The translations under genes and the position numbers were made by a program. The notes beneath the pieces were generated by a model. The model searched no databases. It was not told the origin of the DNA and worked only from the letters and a program-made list of their open reading frames with translations. From Triglochin maritima (taxonomy: Eukaryota > Streptophyta > Magnoliopsida > Alismatales > Juncaginaceae): a DNA stretch of 64,000 bases. Below are positions 48,257-60,164 of this stretch, one piece after another. Location of the stretch: assembly GCA_963682175.1 (NCBI GenBank), contig OY821775.1:5456001-5520000 (forward strand), read 5' to 3'. How positions within the stretch are numbered: position 1 is the stretch's first letter; every line of letters begins with the position of its first letter.

Positions 48257-48669
48257 GGATTGTTTGCCCTTACCCTTTCATAACATTGCATACAAGTTAG
48301 TTTTCTTCATTGTGAGTTGAGAGATTAAGGCTAGAGATAGATCTAGAGTGCTTTGGGAGACATATTCCTCTCAATCATTTGTAATCTCGTTTGATTCTCT
48401 TGTTGGAGAAGCGGAAGAAGGAAAGGAAACCCGCAGGAGACCCCCAAGGACGTAGGCACGTTGCCGAACCTTGTAAAACGCGTGTGTCGTGGTTGTTTCA
48501 GGTGTGCATGTTTTCTTTGCTTGTTTTATATACATCTTATTAGTGTTCTTGTTGCAATTGAGTTTGGGAGATGGTCCGAAGTTAATTCCGCATTCAATAT
48601 TCGATTTATTATTCGTGGTGCGTGTAATCTGTGTCGTGTTAGTGCATATTAGATCCCCCTCCCAACAGC

Positions 48670-48681
48670 TGGTATCAGAGC
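48670..48681 (+). other. Primer binding site, initiator tRNA-Met (copia)
   Basis: TGGTATCAGAGC starts 2 bp after the 5' LTR and matches the complement of the 3' end of initiator tRNA-Met. Confidence 0.9.
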
Positions 48682-48697
48682 TTTGGTTGCACTTACG

Positions 48698-51600
48698 ATG
48701 GCGGAGGAAGCACAGAATTTTCGGGTGGAGAAATTCACCGGGAAAGGGAACTTCTCAACATGGCAACGGAGGGTTCGTGCGTTGATGTCTCAAACAGACG
48801 GGTTATTGCTGATGTTGGATGTGGTTGAGAAGAAGCCGTCGAAGATGACCGACGAAAAGTGGGAGAGTCTGAATCTCTGGGCTATTGGAATCATCGAGTT
48901 GTGCCTCTCGGATGATTTGCTTTTCGAGGAATCAGCGAAGACCGCGGCAGAATATTGGAAACTTCTGGAGGAGAGGTTCATGAAGAAGAACCTTAGCAAC
49001 AAGTTGAATCTGAAGCGTCAGCTGTACATTCTTTGGATGAAGGAGAACACATCGTTCATTGAGCATCTCTCGGTGTTCAATAAGTTGATAGCTGATCTGA
49101 CTCAGCTTGAGGACAAGATGGAGGATGTAGACAAGGCAATGTTGTTATTGACGTCGCTGCCGGACTCGTATGAGAATTTGGTGAATACGATCATATATGG
49201 CAAGGATTCGTTGGTGTTGGAGGAGGTCAAGGGCACGCTGATCTCCTACGATGCAAGGAAGAATTCGAGTAGTAGCTCTTTCGAGAAGGGTGAAGGATTG
49301 ATCGCAGCACCGGAAAGGGGCAGGACGGGTAACAAAGGAAGAAACAACGGTAAATGGCGGTCCAAATCAAAGGGGAGATCCTTTGAATGTTTTTTCTGCA
49401 ATAAGGTTGGTCATATGAAGCGTGATTGTAGGGCCTTCAAGGAGTCGCTGCAGAAAGGAAAAGACGGGTACAACTCCGCTAGCGTGGTGGAGGAGAAGAA
49501 CGAAGTCGACGTTCTAACAGTTTGCGCTGCAGGTATTGACAAATCATCATCTTGATGGATTTTGGATACAGGAGCATCCTTTCACATGTGCCCGGATAAG
49601 GAGTGGTTCACATCCTATGAACCACTGAAAGGAGGGATCGTTGTTATGGGCAACGATGCACCGTGCACTACCGTCGGTATTGGTTCCGTACAGTTCAAGA
49701 TGTTCGATGGGTGCATTCGAATGCTGACGAGTGTGCGTCACGTACCGGAGTTGAAGAAGAATCTGATTTCTCTAGGAGAGCTTGATACTCTCGGGTGGAG
49801 ATGGTCTGGCGGGGACGGAAAGATTAAAGTCACTCATGGGGCGATGACAGTGATAAAGGGAACCAAGGTGGGCAACTTGTATTGGATGCTCGGGAATGCA
49901 GTAGTAGGAAAAGGTGCAGCAAATGTTGCACGCGACGAAGACAGCACCGCACTTTGGCATATGAGGCTTGGTCATATGTCAGAAAAGGGTTTGTGTGAGA
50001 TACACAAACAAGGATTGCTGAAGGGTGTTAAAAGCTGCAAATTGGATTTTTGCAAGTATTGTGTCTTCGGTAAACAGCACAGGATACGATTCAAGACGGC
50101 TATCCACAAGACGAGAGAAATTCTGGAGTATGTGCACTCAGACGTCTGGGGACCGGCTCAGGTTCGGTCAAAAGGTGGAGCCGAATATTTCGTCACATTC
50201 ATAGACGACTTCTCAAGGAAGGTATGGGTTTATTTCCTGAAAAATAAATTTGATGTCTTTGATAAGTTTAAAGCATGGAAGGCCCAAGTAGAGAAAAGTA
50301 CAGGAAAATTTGTTAAGTACTTACGGACAGATAACGGAGGTGAGTACACCTCAAGGGAGTTTGCAAGTTTCTGTGAGAAAGAAGGCGTCACGAGGCATTT
50401 CACTACACCGCGGAGTCCGGAACAAAACGGCGTAGCTAAAAGAATGAACAGAACACTATGCGAACGGGCAAGGAGCATGAGACTTCATGCAAATCTGTCA
50501 AAGGATTTCTGGGCGGAAGCAGTAGATCTTGCTTGCTACTTGGTAAATATCTCACTGTCATCAGCACTTGAATTAAAGACACCTCAGGAAGTGTGGACGA
50601 GTGAGCAATTTGACTACTCGAGGCTTAGGATATTTGGATGCAAAACCTATACGTTGGTCGATGAGACACAACGGTCGAAGCTGGATTCGAAATCGAAGGA
50701 GTGCATATTCCTTGGTTACGATAGGACAGTGAAAGGATATAAACTTTGGGATCCGGTGAGCAAGAAGGTACTCCTACGGAGTAATGTGGTCTTTGATGAG
50801 ACAAGTCTGCTCAATGGCCTTGGGGACAAAGAGCAGCAAGAGGTTCCCATGCAGGAAGACGAAATTGAAGTTGGGGTCACGACTTCAAAGGAAGAATCGA
50901 ATCAAGAAGTTCAGCAGGAAACAATTGACTCACGAGTAGAGGAGGAAGCTGAGCAAGAAAGTATTGCTCAAGGAAGACAGAGGAGGATCACAAAGGCACC
51001 GGTGAGGTATGGCCACGATGATGCTAGTATTGCATTTACACTTGTTACCGAATGTGGGGACCCTTGTACATTCGAAGAAGCTATTGAGCAGGAGGACATA
51101 AACAAGTGGATGGTGGCCATGACCGAAGAGATGTAGTCTCTTCATAAGAATCAAACTTGGGAGTTAACGGACCTCCCCAAGGGAAAGCGCGCGATTGGGT
51201 GCAAGTGGATCTTCAGAAAGAAGGAAGGGTCATCTCCTATGGAGGAGATAAAGTATAAAGCTAGGTTGGTGGCAAAAGGATATGCTCAGAAGGAAGGGGT
51301 CGATTACAACGAGATCTTCTCACCCGTTGTAAAGCACACCTCTATTAGAGTGTTGTTAGCTATGGTAGCTATGGACAACATGGAGTTAGAGCAGATGGAC
51401 GTGAAGACAACTTTTCTTCACGGGCACATAGAGGAAGAGATCCATATGAGACAGTCGGATGGGTTCATCGCACGAGGCAAGGAAGGACAAGTATGCAAGC
51501 TGAAGAAGTCCCTCTATGGACTTAAGCAATCGTCGAGGCAGTGGTACAAAAGGTTCGATTTATTTATGATTAATAATGGTTTTGTACGTTGCGATTATGA

Positions 51601-52628
51601 TAGTTGTGTATACTTGCGGAGTCTTGGAGACGGCACACACGTGTTCTTGCTTTTGTATGTTGATGATATGTTGATCGTGGCTAAGGAGATGAAGCATATA
51701 GATAATCTCAAACTGAAGCTTCACGGAGAGTTTGAGATGAAAGACCTCGGGAGTGCAAAGAAGATTCTCGGTATGGAAATCTCCAGGAATACCGAGAGAA
51801 GTGAAATTCTGCTCACTCAAATGAGTTATATCCGGAAAATACTCGAGAGGTACAATCTCGAGAACGCCAAGCAGGTGGCCACGCCTATTAGTGCTCACTT
51901 CAAGCTCTCGTTGAAGTGCAGCCCCTCTACTGAAAAGGAAAGGAGAGATATGGAGAGAGTTCCATATGCTAGTGCAGTCGGATCCGTTATGTATGCTATG
52001 ATCTGCACTAGGCCAGACATTTCACACGCAGTTAGCCTCGTGAGTTGTTACATGGCTAACCCAGGAAAAGAGCATTGGGAAGCGTTGAAGTGGCTGCTGA
52101 GGTACCTTAAGGGAACCATGGATGTTAGCTTGAAGTTCACCAAAGATGGAGCACAAAGGCAGGTGGAGGGGTACGTCGATTCAGATTACGCTGGAGATCT
52201 GGATAAACGGAGGTCCACAACAGGGTACGTGTTCACTTTGGGTGGAGGTCCAGTGAGTTGGAGATCGGTTCTCCAACATACTACCGCGTTGTCTACAACA
52301 GAAGCGGAGTACATGGCTGTTGTCGATGCCGAAAAAAAAAACTATATGGTTGAAGGGTTTGGTTAGCTCTTTGGGGATGGAACAGGAAGTGACCAAATTG
52401 CATTGCGATAGTCAAAGTGCAATTTATCTAGCCAAGGATCAGACGTTCCATTCAAGGACCAAACATATTGAAATAAGGTACCATAGGATCCGAGAGTGGA
52501 TCGAAGAAGGGCAGGTTGTTCTCCAGAAAATCGACACGAGTGAGAATCCTGTAGATATGATGACTAAGGTCGTCAATCGGGAGAAGTTCGAGTTGTGCTC
52601 AAAGCTTCTCAATGTTCTCAGAGAGTGA
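48698..52628 (+). pseudogene. gag-pol: Copia gag-pol, disrupted
   Basis: One frame from ATG 48698 (MAEEAQNFRVEKF). Gag has a UBN2-like core and a CCHC knuckle (CFFCNKVGHMKRDC). A TGA at 49553-49555 sits immediately before the protease (WILDTGASFHMCP). Then follow the integrase zinc region (HMRLGHMSEKG), the catalytic core (FVTFIDDFSRKVWVY, RTDNGGEY), reverse transcriptase (YVDDMLIV at about 51657) and RNase H (STTEAEYMAV, HCDSQSAIYLAKD). Further lesions are a TAG at 51134-51136 and a one-base expansion of an A-run at 52332-52341 that shifts the last 100 codons. The third catalytic integrase residue, the Glu expected 36 residues after the Asp of RTDNGG, is Lys (codon AAA 50438-50440). The element cannot encode a working polyprotein as read. 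Confidence 0.9.
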
Positions 52629-52720
52629 GAAGGAGGGCGCTCCGGGGGTAGCACCAAGCGGTGTCTCATGAAGACACAAAGGATGCGGGTTAAAGGGAGA
52701 CTCATGTAACAAATCTAAAC

Positions 52721-52732
52721 CAAGGTGGAGAT
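52721..52732 (+). other. Polypurine tract of the copia element
   Basis: CAAGGTGGAGAT directly before the 3' LTR, the usual Tork-type tract (AAGGTGGAGAT followed by TGTTG). Confidence 0.85.
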
Positions 52733-53712
52733 TGTTGAATATTGGCTTATATTTGTTAAGGAAGCAAATCCAGGAAGAGTCAGTCGACCGGATTTGATTC
52801 GGTCTACCGACACACAACCCAGGAAATTTTCGGCGAAGACGGGTCGGTCCACCGAATTGGATTCGGTACACCAAACCGAGGATTCCAGGCACTTCGTGTG
52901 CAGCAGGGATCGGACGACCGAATTGGATTCGGTCTACCGTCAGAAGGTTTCAAGCACTTCGGAACAACGGGTTCGGTAAACCGTTGATGAGATTTTTGGT
53001 GTTCCGAGAATCTGGAAAGTGTATGTTCAATTTGGCACGAATCACCGAGGGGCACTCGGTCAACCGGAGGGTTGTTGAAGAATTCGTTAGTTCGTGGAAG
53101 AATCGTTCTCGCGGTCCACCGAGACGCGTAAGAATCATTCCCTCAGTCAACCGGGAAAGATTCGGTTAACCGAATCGAAACAGGAATCGTTCCTGTTGAA
53201 GCAGTCACGGTTAACCGAACGAGCATCGGTTAATCGTGTCCCCATGAATAGTTCTATTCGGTTTTGCTTAATTGTAGCTCGGGTTTTTAGTCTATAAAAG
53301 GGATTGTTTGCCCTTACCCTTTCATAACATTGCATACAAGTTAGTTTTCTTCATTGTGAGTTGAGAGATTAAGGCTAGAGATAGATCTAGAGTGCTTTGG
53401 GAGACATATTGCTCTCAATCATTTGTAATCTCGTTTGCTTCTCTTGTTGGAGAAGCGGAAGAAGGAAAGGAAACCCGCAGGAGACCCCCCAAGGACGTAG
53501 GCACGTTGCCGAACCTTGTAAAACACGTGTGTCGTGGTTGTTTCAGGTGTGCATGTTTTCTTTGCTTGTTTTATATCCATCTTATTAGTGTTCTTGTTGC
53601 AATTGAGTTTGGGAGAGGGTCCGAAGTTAATTCCGCATTCAATATTCGATTTATTATTCGTGGTGCGTGTAATCCGTGTCGTGTTAGTGCATATTAGATC
53701 CCCCTCCCAACA
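52733..53712 (+). repeat. 3' LTR of the copia element
   Basis: Second LTR copy with TATAAAAG at 53293-53300. Its dyads start at 52781 and end at 53236, some differing by one base from the 5' copy (for example TCAGTCGACC at 52780 and CGGTTAATCG at 53227). Confidence 0.95.
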
Positions 53713-54723
53713 AAATCGTGTACTAATTATTTTTAGTTTATATCTTCACAAATTATCGTAATAAAATATTTCAATCACACAAAAAATTAGTGTAATATCG
53801 TGTCTAAATATTGTCACCATATCGTGTCGTGTCAGAAATTGACAGACCTAGCTACATCATACATATCAGTCTTATCTTTGTTGGAAGATATTTATGCATG
53901 TCAGTCCGGCCGAAACTACCTTTACAAGATATGATTAAGTACTTGAGTATATATCTTTCTAATTGCTTCCATTGTATGGCATGTTCTTCTAGCCTCAATT
54001 TTATGTAAAATACGATATGAAAAAAATCATGTTTGAGTCAGGATTTTTATGTCGCATTCGTGTCCCATATATTAGGCACGAAAAGTTATGTGTCGTTTGC
54101 GTGTTTCATTTCGAGTACACAAAATTACCCAAAATTACAAGATATTAATATATGTTGGCCTAATGGTAAGATAGACAACACTTAGCAGGGTCTTGGGTTC
54201 GACCTCCTGATGGAAATATTTATTTTATTTATATTTTTTAATCTGAAAAAAACACGGCACCAACCAATGTCACATGTGGTTCAGTTAAATATATTACCTT
54301 TTAAATTGGATTTTAGTGCATGAGAACTTTAGTACTCCCACATCCGACATAGTCGAAGTTCACCTCCCATTCCGGATTATAAAACCTCACCAGAAGCGGT
54401 ACCAAGATATCACTCTTTTGGCATGGGTGCTTCTTTTGATGTAGTTGGTTAATATTGTTCTACAATATAAATTTTATCAAGTGAAATCGTGTTAACACCA
54501 AATCAATACTTGACATTTGAAATAAAATAAAATAATTTTTTTGTGTCCTTTTGTGTTTTACAAAACTAGACGGGTCGTATTCGTCTATCAAATATGGTAC
54601 ACAAATTCATTTTGTGTTGTGTTTGTATATGGTCAAAATATACACGAACAAACACGACACGAAATTGTCGGGCCCATATATACCCTTCATTTTGCATACA
54701 TTAAGAATATTTTAGGTAACTAG
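53713..54723. other. Intergenic region with GTGTCGTGTC-rich debris
   Basis: CGTGTCGTGTCAGAAATTGA at about 53822-53841 followed by CAGACCTA resembles the end of an old hAT-like element into which the copia element may have inserted. No complete structure found. Confidence 0.35.
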
Positions 54724-55709
54724 CATTAGAATTTGTGATGGTGTGGCTAAAGTTTTTCCGATTAAGATTGAACTTCATCAGGATTCAGCTTTAAGTTCAT
54801 ATCTATTTGCTTTAGTAATGGATGATGTGACAAAAGACATACAATGTGAGGTTCCATGGTGTATGTTTTTTGCGGATGATGTAGTATTAATTGACGAGAG
54901 TGTGATAGATGCGGAGAGAAAATTAGAGTTGTGGAGAAATACTTTAGAAACAAAATGTTTTAAACTAAGTAGATCTAAAACTGGATATATAAAGTGTTGT
55001 TTCAGTACCGTTAATACCGAGGAAGATGAGATTATCTTAGATGAGCAAGTGGTGCGTAGAAAAGATATTTTTAGATATCTTGGATCAATACTTCAAAAAG
55101 ATGGGGATATCGATGAAGATGTTAACCATAGGATTAGAGCATGATGGATGAAGTGGCAACAAGCCTCAGGTGTCTTATGTGATAAGAAAAATTCACTTAA
55201 GTTAAAAGGAATTTTTTATAGAACCGCAATAAAACCTGCAATGCTATATGATGCGGAATGTTGGGCCACTAAAAGACAACATATACAAAATGAGTGTATC
55301 TTAAATGAGGATGTTGAGGTGGATGTGTGGTCATACGCGAATGAATCGGATTAGAAACGAAGACATTCATGAGAGAGTTGAAGTTGCTCCAATGGAAGGG
55401 AAAGTTATACAACACAGACTGAGATGGTTTGGACATGTACAAAGAAGACCTTTGGAGACACATGTACATATAAGAAGAAGAGTATTGAATCAAATCGAAG
55501 ACACAAAAAGAGGAAGATGTAGATCACGATTGACTTGAGATGAAGCGGTCAAAAGAGATCTAAAAGATTGGAATGTGCCTTGGGAATTTGCATTGGATAG
55601 AAACACGTGGAAGAAGACGATTAACGTGCCTGAACCGTAACTCCTTAGAATTTCATTTCTAGTCTACCCCAACTAGTTTAGGATTAAAGGCTTTGTTTGG
55701 TTTTGTTGT
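54724..55709 (+). pseudogene. RTE-type LINE reverse transcriptase remnant
   Basis: Encodes the C-terminal half of an RTE reverse transcriptase: FPIKIELHQDSALSSYLFAL, WCMFFADDVVLIDE with the catalytic Asp pair, LELWRNTLETKCFKLS and YLGSILQKDGDIDEDV. It is broken by a TGA at 55142-55144 and a frame change near 55285-55305. After that the typical RTE tail appears (MRMLRWMCGHTRMNRIRNED, VPWEFALDRNTWKKTI). The 3' end at 55660-55709 has ACCCCAACTAGTTTAGGATT followed by GTTTGGTTTTGTTGT, the RTE-type tail. It is 5'-truncated. Confidence 0.8.
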
Positions 55710-56466
55710 AAGATTTTTTTAGGTAAAACATAGTTTGTTCCTTAAAATTATGATATCATTTCACTTTGCGTCCTTGAACTATAAAATATAACATTTTGAA
55801 CTTCAAAGTTATTTCAGTTTCTTTCGATCCTTTTAAAACTAACATAAACCTTTATCTTTTGACTAAAATGAGGATTTTACCTTTTAAGGATTTTACCTTT
55901 CAGGTTCCCATGAGTCTATTTTGTTATCGGATTTTTACCTTTTCATTACATATTGTCTATACAATATCATGCTAATTTATGGTTTGCGATAAAAATAAAA
56001 AACATCATTGTTTGATGGGGGTAAAATCTTACAACAAGTTGCATTGCGGATCGAGATACTTCTAGGTGATTCCGTTGATCTAAACATCCTTCCGGCGGCA
56101 ACTAGCGGCGACTAATTACTTCACATTTTAAGGAATTTCTATAGTAGGAGGTTTATTTGGCCATGTCATAGAACCCTACTTAATTTACAGCCGATGACAA
56201 AGTTTACAATTATTAAAGCTTAGTTATATAAAGTACGGGAACTAAAATGGACAAATGTAATTATATATATATATATATATATATATGAAAGCTGTGTGTT
56301 CTAGCTCTGGGGAGTTGGTGGAATTAGCATTTAATAAATGCAGTCATGATGGTAGCACTAGTAGCTAGCCATTGACATTTGACCAGTCCAAGCTACGTTT
56401 GCTCAATAAAAGGTGCCACAAATCATGCTTCAAAACCATGCTTAAATAAAGGGTGGATTTAGCCAC
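55710..56466. other. Spacer with (TA)n microsatellite
   Basis: AT-rich spacer. A (TA)n tract lies at about 56262-56286. No gene signature. Confidence 0.5.
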
Positions 56467-56471
56467 AAAAC

Positions 56472-57441
56472 TGTTGAAATTTGATTTATATTTGTGAAAT
56501 ACATGAAACACGGAGATTCGGTCGACCGGAAGAGGATCTCGGTCGATCGAAAATCTCCACAGCATGTCAGGATTCGTCAAACAGTGGGAATCGGTCAACC
56601 GGTGCTGGACAAGAGGTCGACCGAAAATCTTCATAGTCTTCAGGGCTCGGATCGAAGCGTGGATCGGTCGACCGGTGCTGGGCACGCGGTCGACCGAAAA
56701 CTTCCAGAGTCTCCCGGGCTCGGAACGAAGTGTGGATCGGTCAACCGGTGCTAGGCACGCGGTTGACCGGAAATCTCTAGGGGCTTCAAATTGAGGATCA
56801 GCAGTGCGGATCGGTCGACCAGTGATGGGCACGCGATTGACCGAAAATTTCCAGAGTCTCCCAGGCACTGTTTAGAAGCGCGGGACGGTCGACCGGCACG
56901 GGGCACGTGGTCGACTGAATTGTGGCTGTTAGACGGGAAAATCGTAATCCAGTCGACCGTGGAGGATTTCGGTCGACCAGTGAAGACAGTTTTATCCACC
57001 TGTTTGTTTTCTTGTACGAATTTAGCCTACTATTTAAGAAGTTTTTGCCCTAATTTTGTATACAACACATTATTATTATTATTTCCTTGAGAAAGATTAT
57101 GGTTAGAGAAAGACCTAAGTGCTTTGAAGGATTAATCGCTTACAACTACTTGTAATTTTGGTTGCTTCTCTTGTTGTAGAAGTTGATTGAAGGATAAGAA
57201 ACCCACAGAAGACCCCCCAAGGACGTATGCACGTTGTCGAACCTTGTAAATCGTGTGTGTCGTGGTTGCTTTCAGGTGTGTTGTGTGTTTGTTTGTCTAT
57301 TACATCTTGTGTGTGTTCTTGTTGCATTAAGATTGTGATAGAGTCATAAAATAGTATCTTTCACAATTAATATTCGTATTTGTGTTTTTACGTGTGCGTT
57401 TAATCCATCTTTGTGTTAGCAGCAGAATCCCCATCCCAACA
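56472..57441 (+). mobile_element. Solo LTR of a related copia family
   Basis: 970-bp unit starting TGTTGAAATTTG and ending CCATCCCAACA, flanked by the perfect 5-bp duplication AAAAC at 56467-56471 and 57442-57446. The R/U5 part matches the LTR at 47689 (AAGGACGTATGCACGTTG, CGAACCTTGTAAA, GTGTGTCGTGGTTG), but the U3 part is mostly unalignable except for the dyads. A TATA-like CTATTTAAG lies near 57030. No internal region remains. Confidence 0.9.
56519..56979. repeat. CGGT-NN-ACCG dyad doublets in the solo LTR
   Basis: Dyads start at 56519, 56540, 56592, 56614, 56665, 56687, 56738, 56760, 56812, 56834, 56886, 56908, 56950 and 56970, some with one half-site base changed. They form seven doublets: five with start spacing 22 bp, one of 21 and one of 20. 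Successive doublets recur about every 73-74 bp (56519, 56592, 56665, 56738, 56812, 56886), so here a longer unit of about 73 bp is visible. Confidence 0.9.
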
Positions 57442-57446
57442 AAAAC

Positions 57447-58728
57447 AACATATCGCTGATGAAAAACATACAAAAACAAAATGTAACTAATGAGGCGAAA
57501 CAATATATCATTATTGAATTCTATCAGGATCGCGCGCGCGCGTCCACCTCTACAAATCCGATCAAGCAATGAGCAAAATTGTGGACAACCACCAATTACG
57601 TCAATAACTCCATATTTATCTGACGTACGTTATTGTTCCAATCTACCGGACGTCTACTTTGACCTTCCAGTATGGCTGCTCAGAAGAGACGTAGAAACTA
57701 AGGGGATACACAATAAGTAGAGGACTAAACAAAGATTAACTACTTAAGAAGATGACAACGGATTAAGTAGCACTAAATTAAGAAACTAAAACGAACCTGC
57801 ATGGTTTCGATGGACACCACAAGATCTGATTAAGAGGACGCAATATTAACCAAGCTTGAGAGAGAAAAAAACAAGTTATGTCTTTGAGATTTCGAGGTGC
57901 GGCTATTAATCATGTCTAAACAAAAAGCAATCCAATAGTTTAATTGGATTTGGACACTATCACACGAACAGCATTTCGCACCATGAGAGCCATGCATGAT
58001 GATGCAAAGGTCAGGAAACAAAATACTATTAATGTTCCTTAGCAAAATCTTTGCTTTTCACCATCAAAATCTTAGCAAAGAGATAAGAACGAGTTGTTTA
58101 TAGATTTGTTACCGTTGGCATTCAACTTTGTCCATCTGTAGCTGTCACAAGTCAATGAGGTCACAACTTTGAATCCCAGAGGAGATTTACGGTTCTTTAA
58201 TTTTAATTAGGCAATTTTTTGCCAATGGGAAACAACAATTTGAAGGTTCGAGAAGTTTAGCTTCATGGTGGCTATGATCTTTGCTTTGGTTAATAACTAT
58301 AAAAATTTGAACTAAGTACGTAGCAATTCTACAAAAAAATTGTTATGCCGCTTGACTAATGGCAGACCAATCAGTTAAGTTGTGTGTTATGCTAGTGATC
58401 GAATCATAATTAGTATATAGGTAATTAAAATCCGAAACTATATTTGAAATCGAGTTGGACCTAATACTTCGTTAATTCTTTTATTAGGTCACACTATAAT
58501 TTCTTTGAAGTGTTATAACTTATAACCTTATACAATGCACTATGGCTGGTAGAGAAATTTGTTAACCTCGACGTGTCAATAATACTGTTTACCCAGAGTT
58601 TCTTGGAGTCAAACAAAAAGTGTTTACTACTTAAAATATCTTCTCGTCTAGGCGGGTTATGACGTTTGTCCTGTCGAATGACAAAGCAAATTATAGCCCA
58701 AAGTCAGAATGCAACGAAGCAATCTTCT
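57447..58728. other. MYB upstream region
   Basis: AT-rich intergenic sequence with a CGCGCG run near 57531-57541. No gene or element with clear ends. Confidence 0.45.
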
Positions 58729-58736
58729 TATAAATA
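58729..58736 (+). promoter_or_regulatory. Putative TATA box of the MYB gene
   Basis: TATAAATA about 98 bp upstream of the MYB start codon, in otherwise mixed sequence; the spacing is right for a plant promoter with a short 5' UTR. Confidence 0.5.
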
Positions 58737-58833
58737 ACAACACTTCTAAAGCCTCATCCACAAACCTACTATTCCCGGAATAACTCATCTTAGTTTTAGG
58801 CTAATAATCTTGTCACTTGAAACCTAATTAGCC

Positions 58834-60164
58834 ATGGGGAGATCACCTTGTTGTTATCATTCTGGCCTAACCAAAGGCCACTGGTTGCCTGAGGAGGACA
58901 AGAAGCTCAAGGATTACATACTTAAGCATGGGTATGTGAATTGGAAGACCTTGCCACAACTCGCCGGATTGAATAGGTGTAGCAAGAGTTGTCGCCTCCG
59001 TTGGACCAACTACCTTCATCCTGATGTGAAGAGAGGTAACTTCTCCGAGGAGGAGGAGAAGCAAATCATCCAACTCCACTCCGTCCTCGGCAACAAGTAA
59101 GCTTCTAAACCAAGCTAGATATTTGATTTTTCATTCAATTAATTGTGTGATCATTCGAATCTGCTCCTGTGTCGTTTCTTCTTTTTTTGTATATCAAACA
59201 TCCAACTTAAAGAAAATCCTTTGACGGTTATTGATGGTGTAGCACAATTCTTAATTAACAATTTTAGGACAACTTGTTAATTGTGTTTATATGTTTGTTT
59301 TATAGGTGGGCAGCAATTGCAAAGCGATTTAAAGGAAGAACCGACAACGAGATCAAGAACTACTGGAATACCCATCTTAGAAAGAAACTCCTTCGAGAAG
59401 GCATAGATCCAGTAACTCATAAACCTCGAACCGACCTTGCCTTGTTGAACCTACTCTCAACTGTAAACCTAACCAATCTTTCGACATCTACTCCTCTCGA
59501 CATCAATGCTCTCAAGCTCCAAACAGAAGTAGCTCAACTAGCAAAGATTCAACTACTACAAAGCCTTATCCAAATGCTATCTACTTGCTCTAGTACAACA
59601 TCTTCCATGAATTCTAACAACTACAAAAATGGCATAAATGGTTCTACCCCTCTTACAAACTACCAATTACCCAATAACCTTTCAAACTCAAACCCCCACC
59701 AATTACAAGATTTTGGGCTTCATGATCAAACAATAAATGGAACCACCGTCTTACAACAACCTTATAGTAACAACAACTTGGATGTGAACCATATCATACA
59801 TGGCTTTGGGGACTCCAACCCTAATGGCCTCTTCCAATTTGACCCGACACATAACACCATCTCTTCTCCACGTTATACAAACTTGGCTTTTACCAACTAT
59901 CAAAATCTTGGTGAACAATATCTTGAAGGTTTACCACAAGGGTTTTGCGAACCTGTTGAGTTTTGTGATGGTGGGAACAATAAGAGAATTAGCAACAGCT
60001 ATAGCCACCACAGGCACTTTAGTCCTTGCAGCACTTCGTTTGTCTCTTGCTCCCCGGAAATGCCCAACTGGAACACGACACCGGGCAACTCGTCATCCAC
60101 CGGGTCCACGCATGAGCCGTGTGGAGGAGAGGGTAACTTGGAAGATATATTTGGATACTTCTGA
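58834..60164 (+). CDS. R2R3-MYB transcription factor
   Basis: Two exons, 58834-59096 and 59306-60164, give 373 residues. Start [17 protein letters not shown]. The R2 repeat (about 14-62) has its three Trp. R3 (about 67-113) has the usual Phe in place of the first Trp and ends [19 protein letters not shown]. After R3 comes [18 protein letters not shown] and an amphipathic segment [20 protein letters not shown], as in the group of MYB9/107 and MYB53/92/93 (suberin- and root-related regulators by family knowledge). The C-terminus is Asn/Ser-rich and acidic at the end ([11 protein letters not shown]). Oddities: the intron usual in R2 is absent, and the recognition helix region reads [10 protein letters not shown] where Gly (RCGKSC) is standard. 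The gene appears intact. Confidence 0.93.

Larger units (their letters stand above)
47689..48667 (+). repeat. 5' LTR of the copia element
   Basis: Begins TGTTGAATATTGG and ends CCCTCCCAACA. A TATA box TATAAAAG lies at 48249-48256. The dyad array at 47737-48192 is entirely upstream of it, that is in U3. The R/U5 part includes CCAAGGACGTAGGCACGTTG, which it shares almost exactly with the solo LTR at 56472. Confidence 0.95.
47689..53712 (+). mobile_element. Full-length copia (Tork-type) LTR retrotransposon, inactivated
   Basis: Element of 6,024 bp with LTRs 47689-48667 (979 bp) and 52733-53712 (980 bp) and the perfect 5-bp target duplication AAATC at 47684-47688 and 53713-53717. By eye the LTRs differ at roughly 16 positions, so the insertion is older than the Tekay element. 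Primer site, gag-pol and polypurine tract are in standard order. The coding region has two nonsense codons, a one-base shift and a catalytic integrase substitution. Confidence 0.95.
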
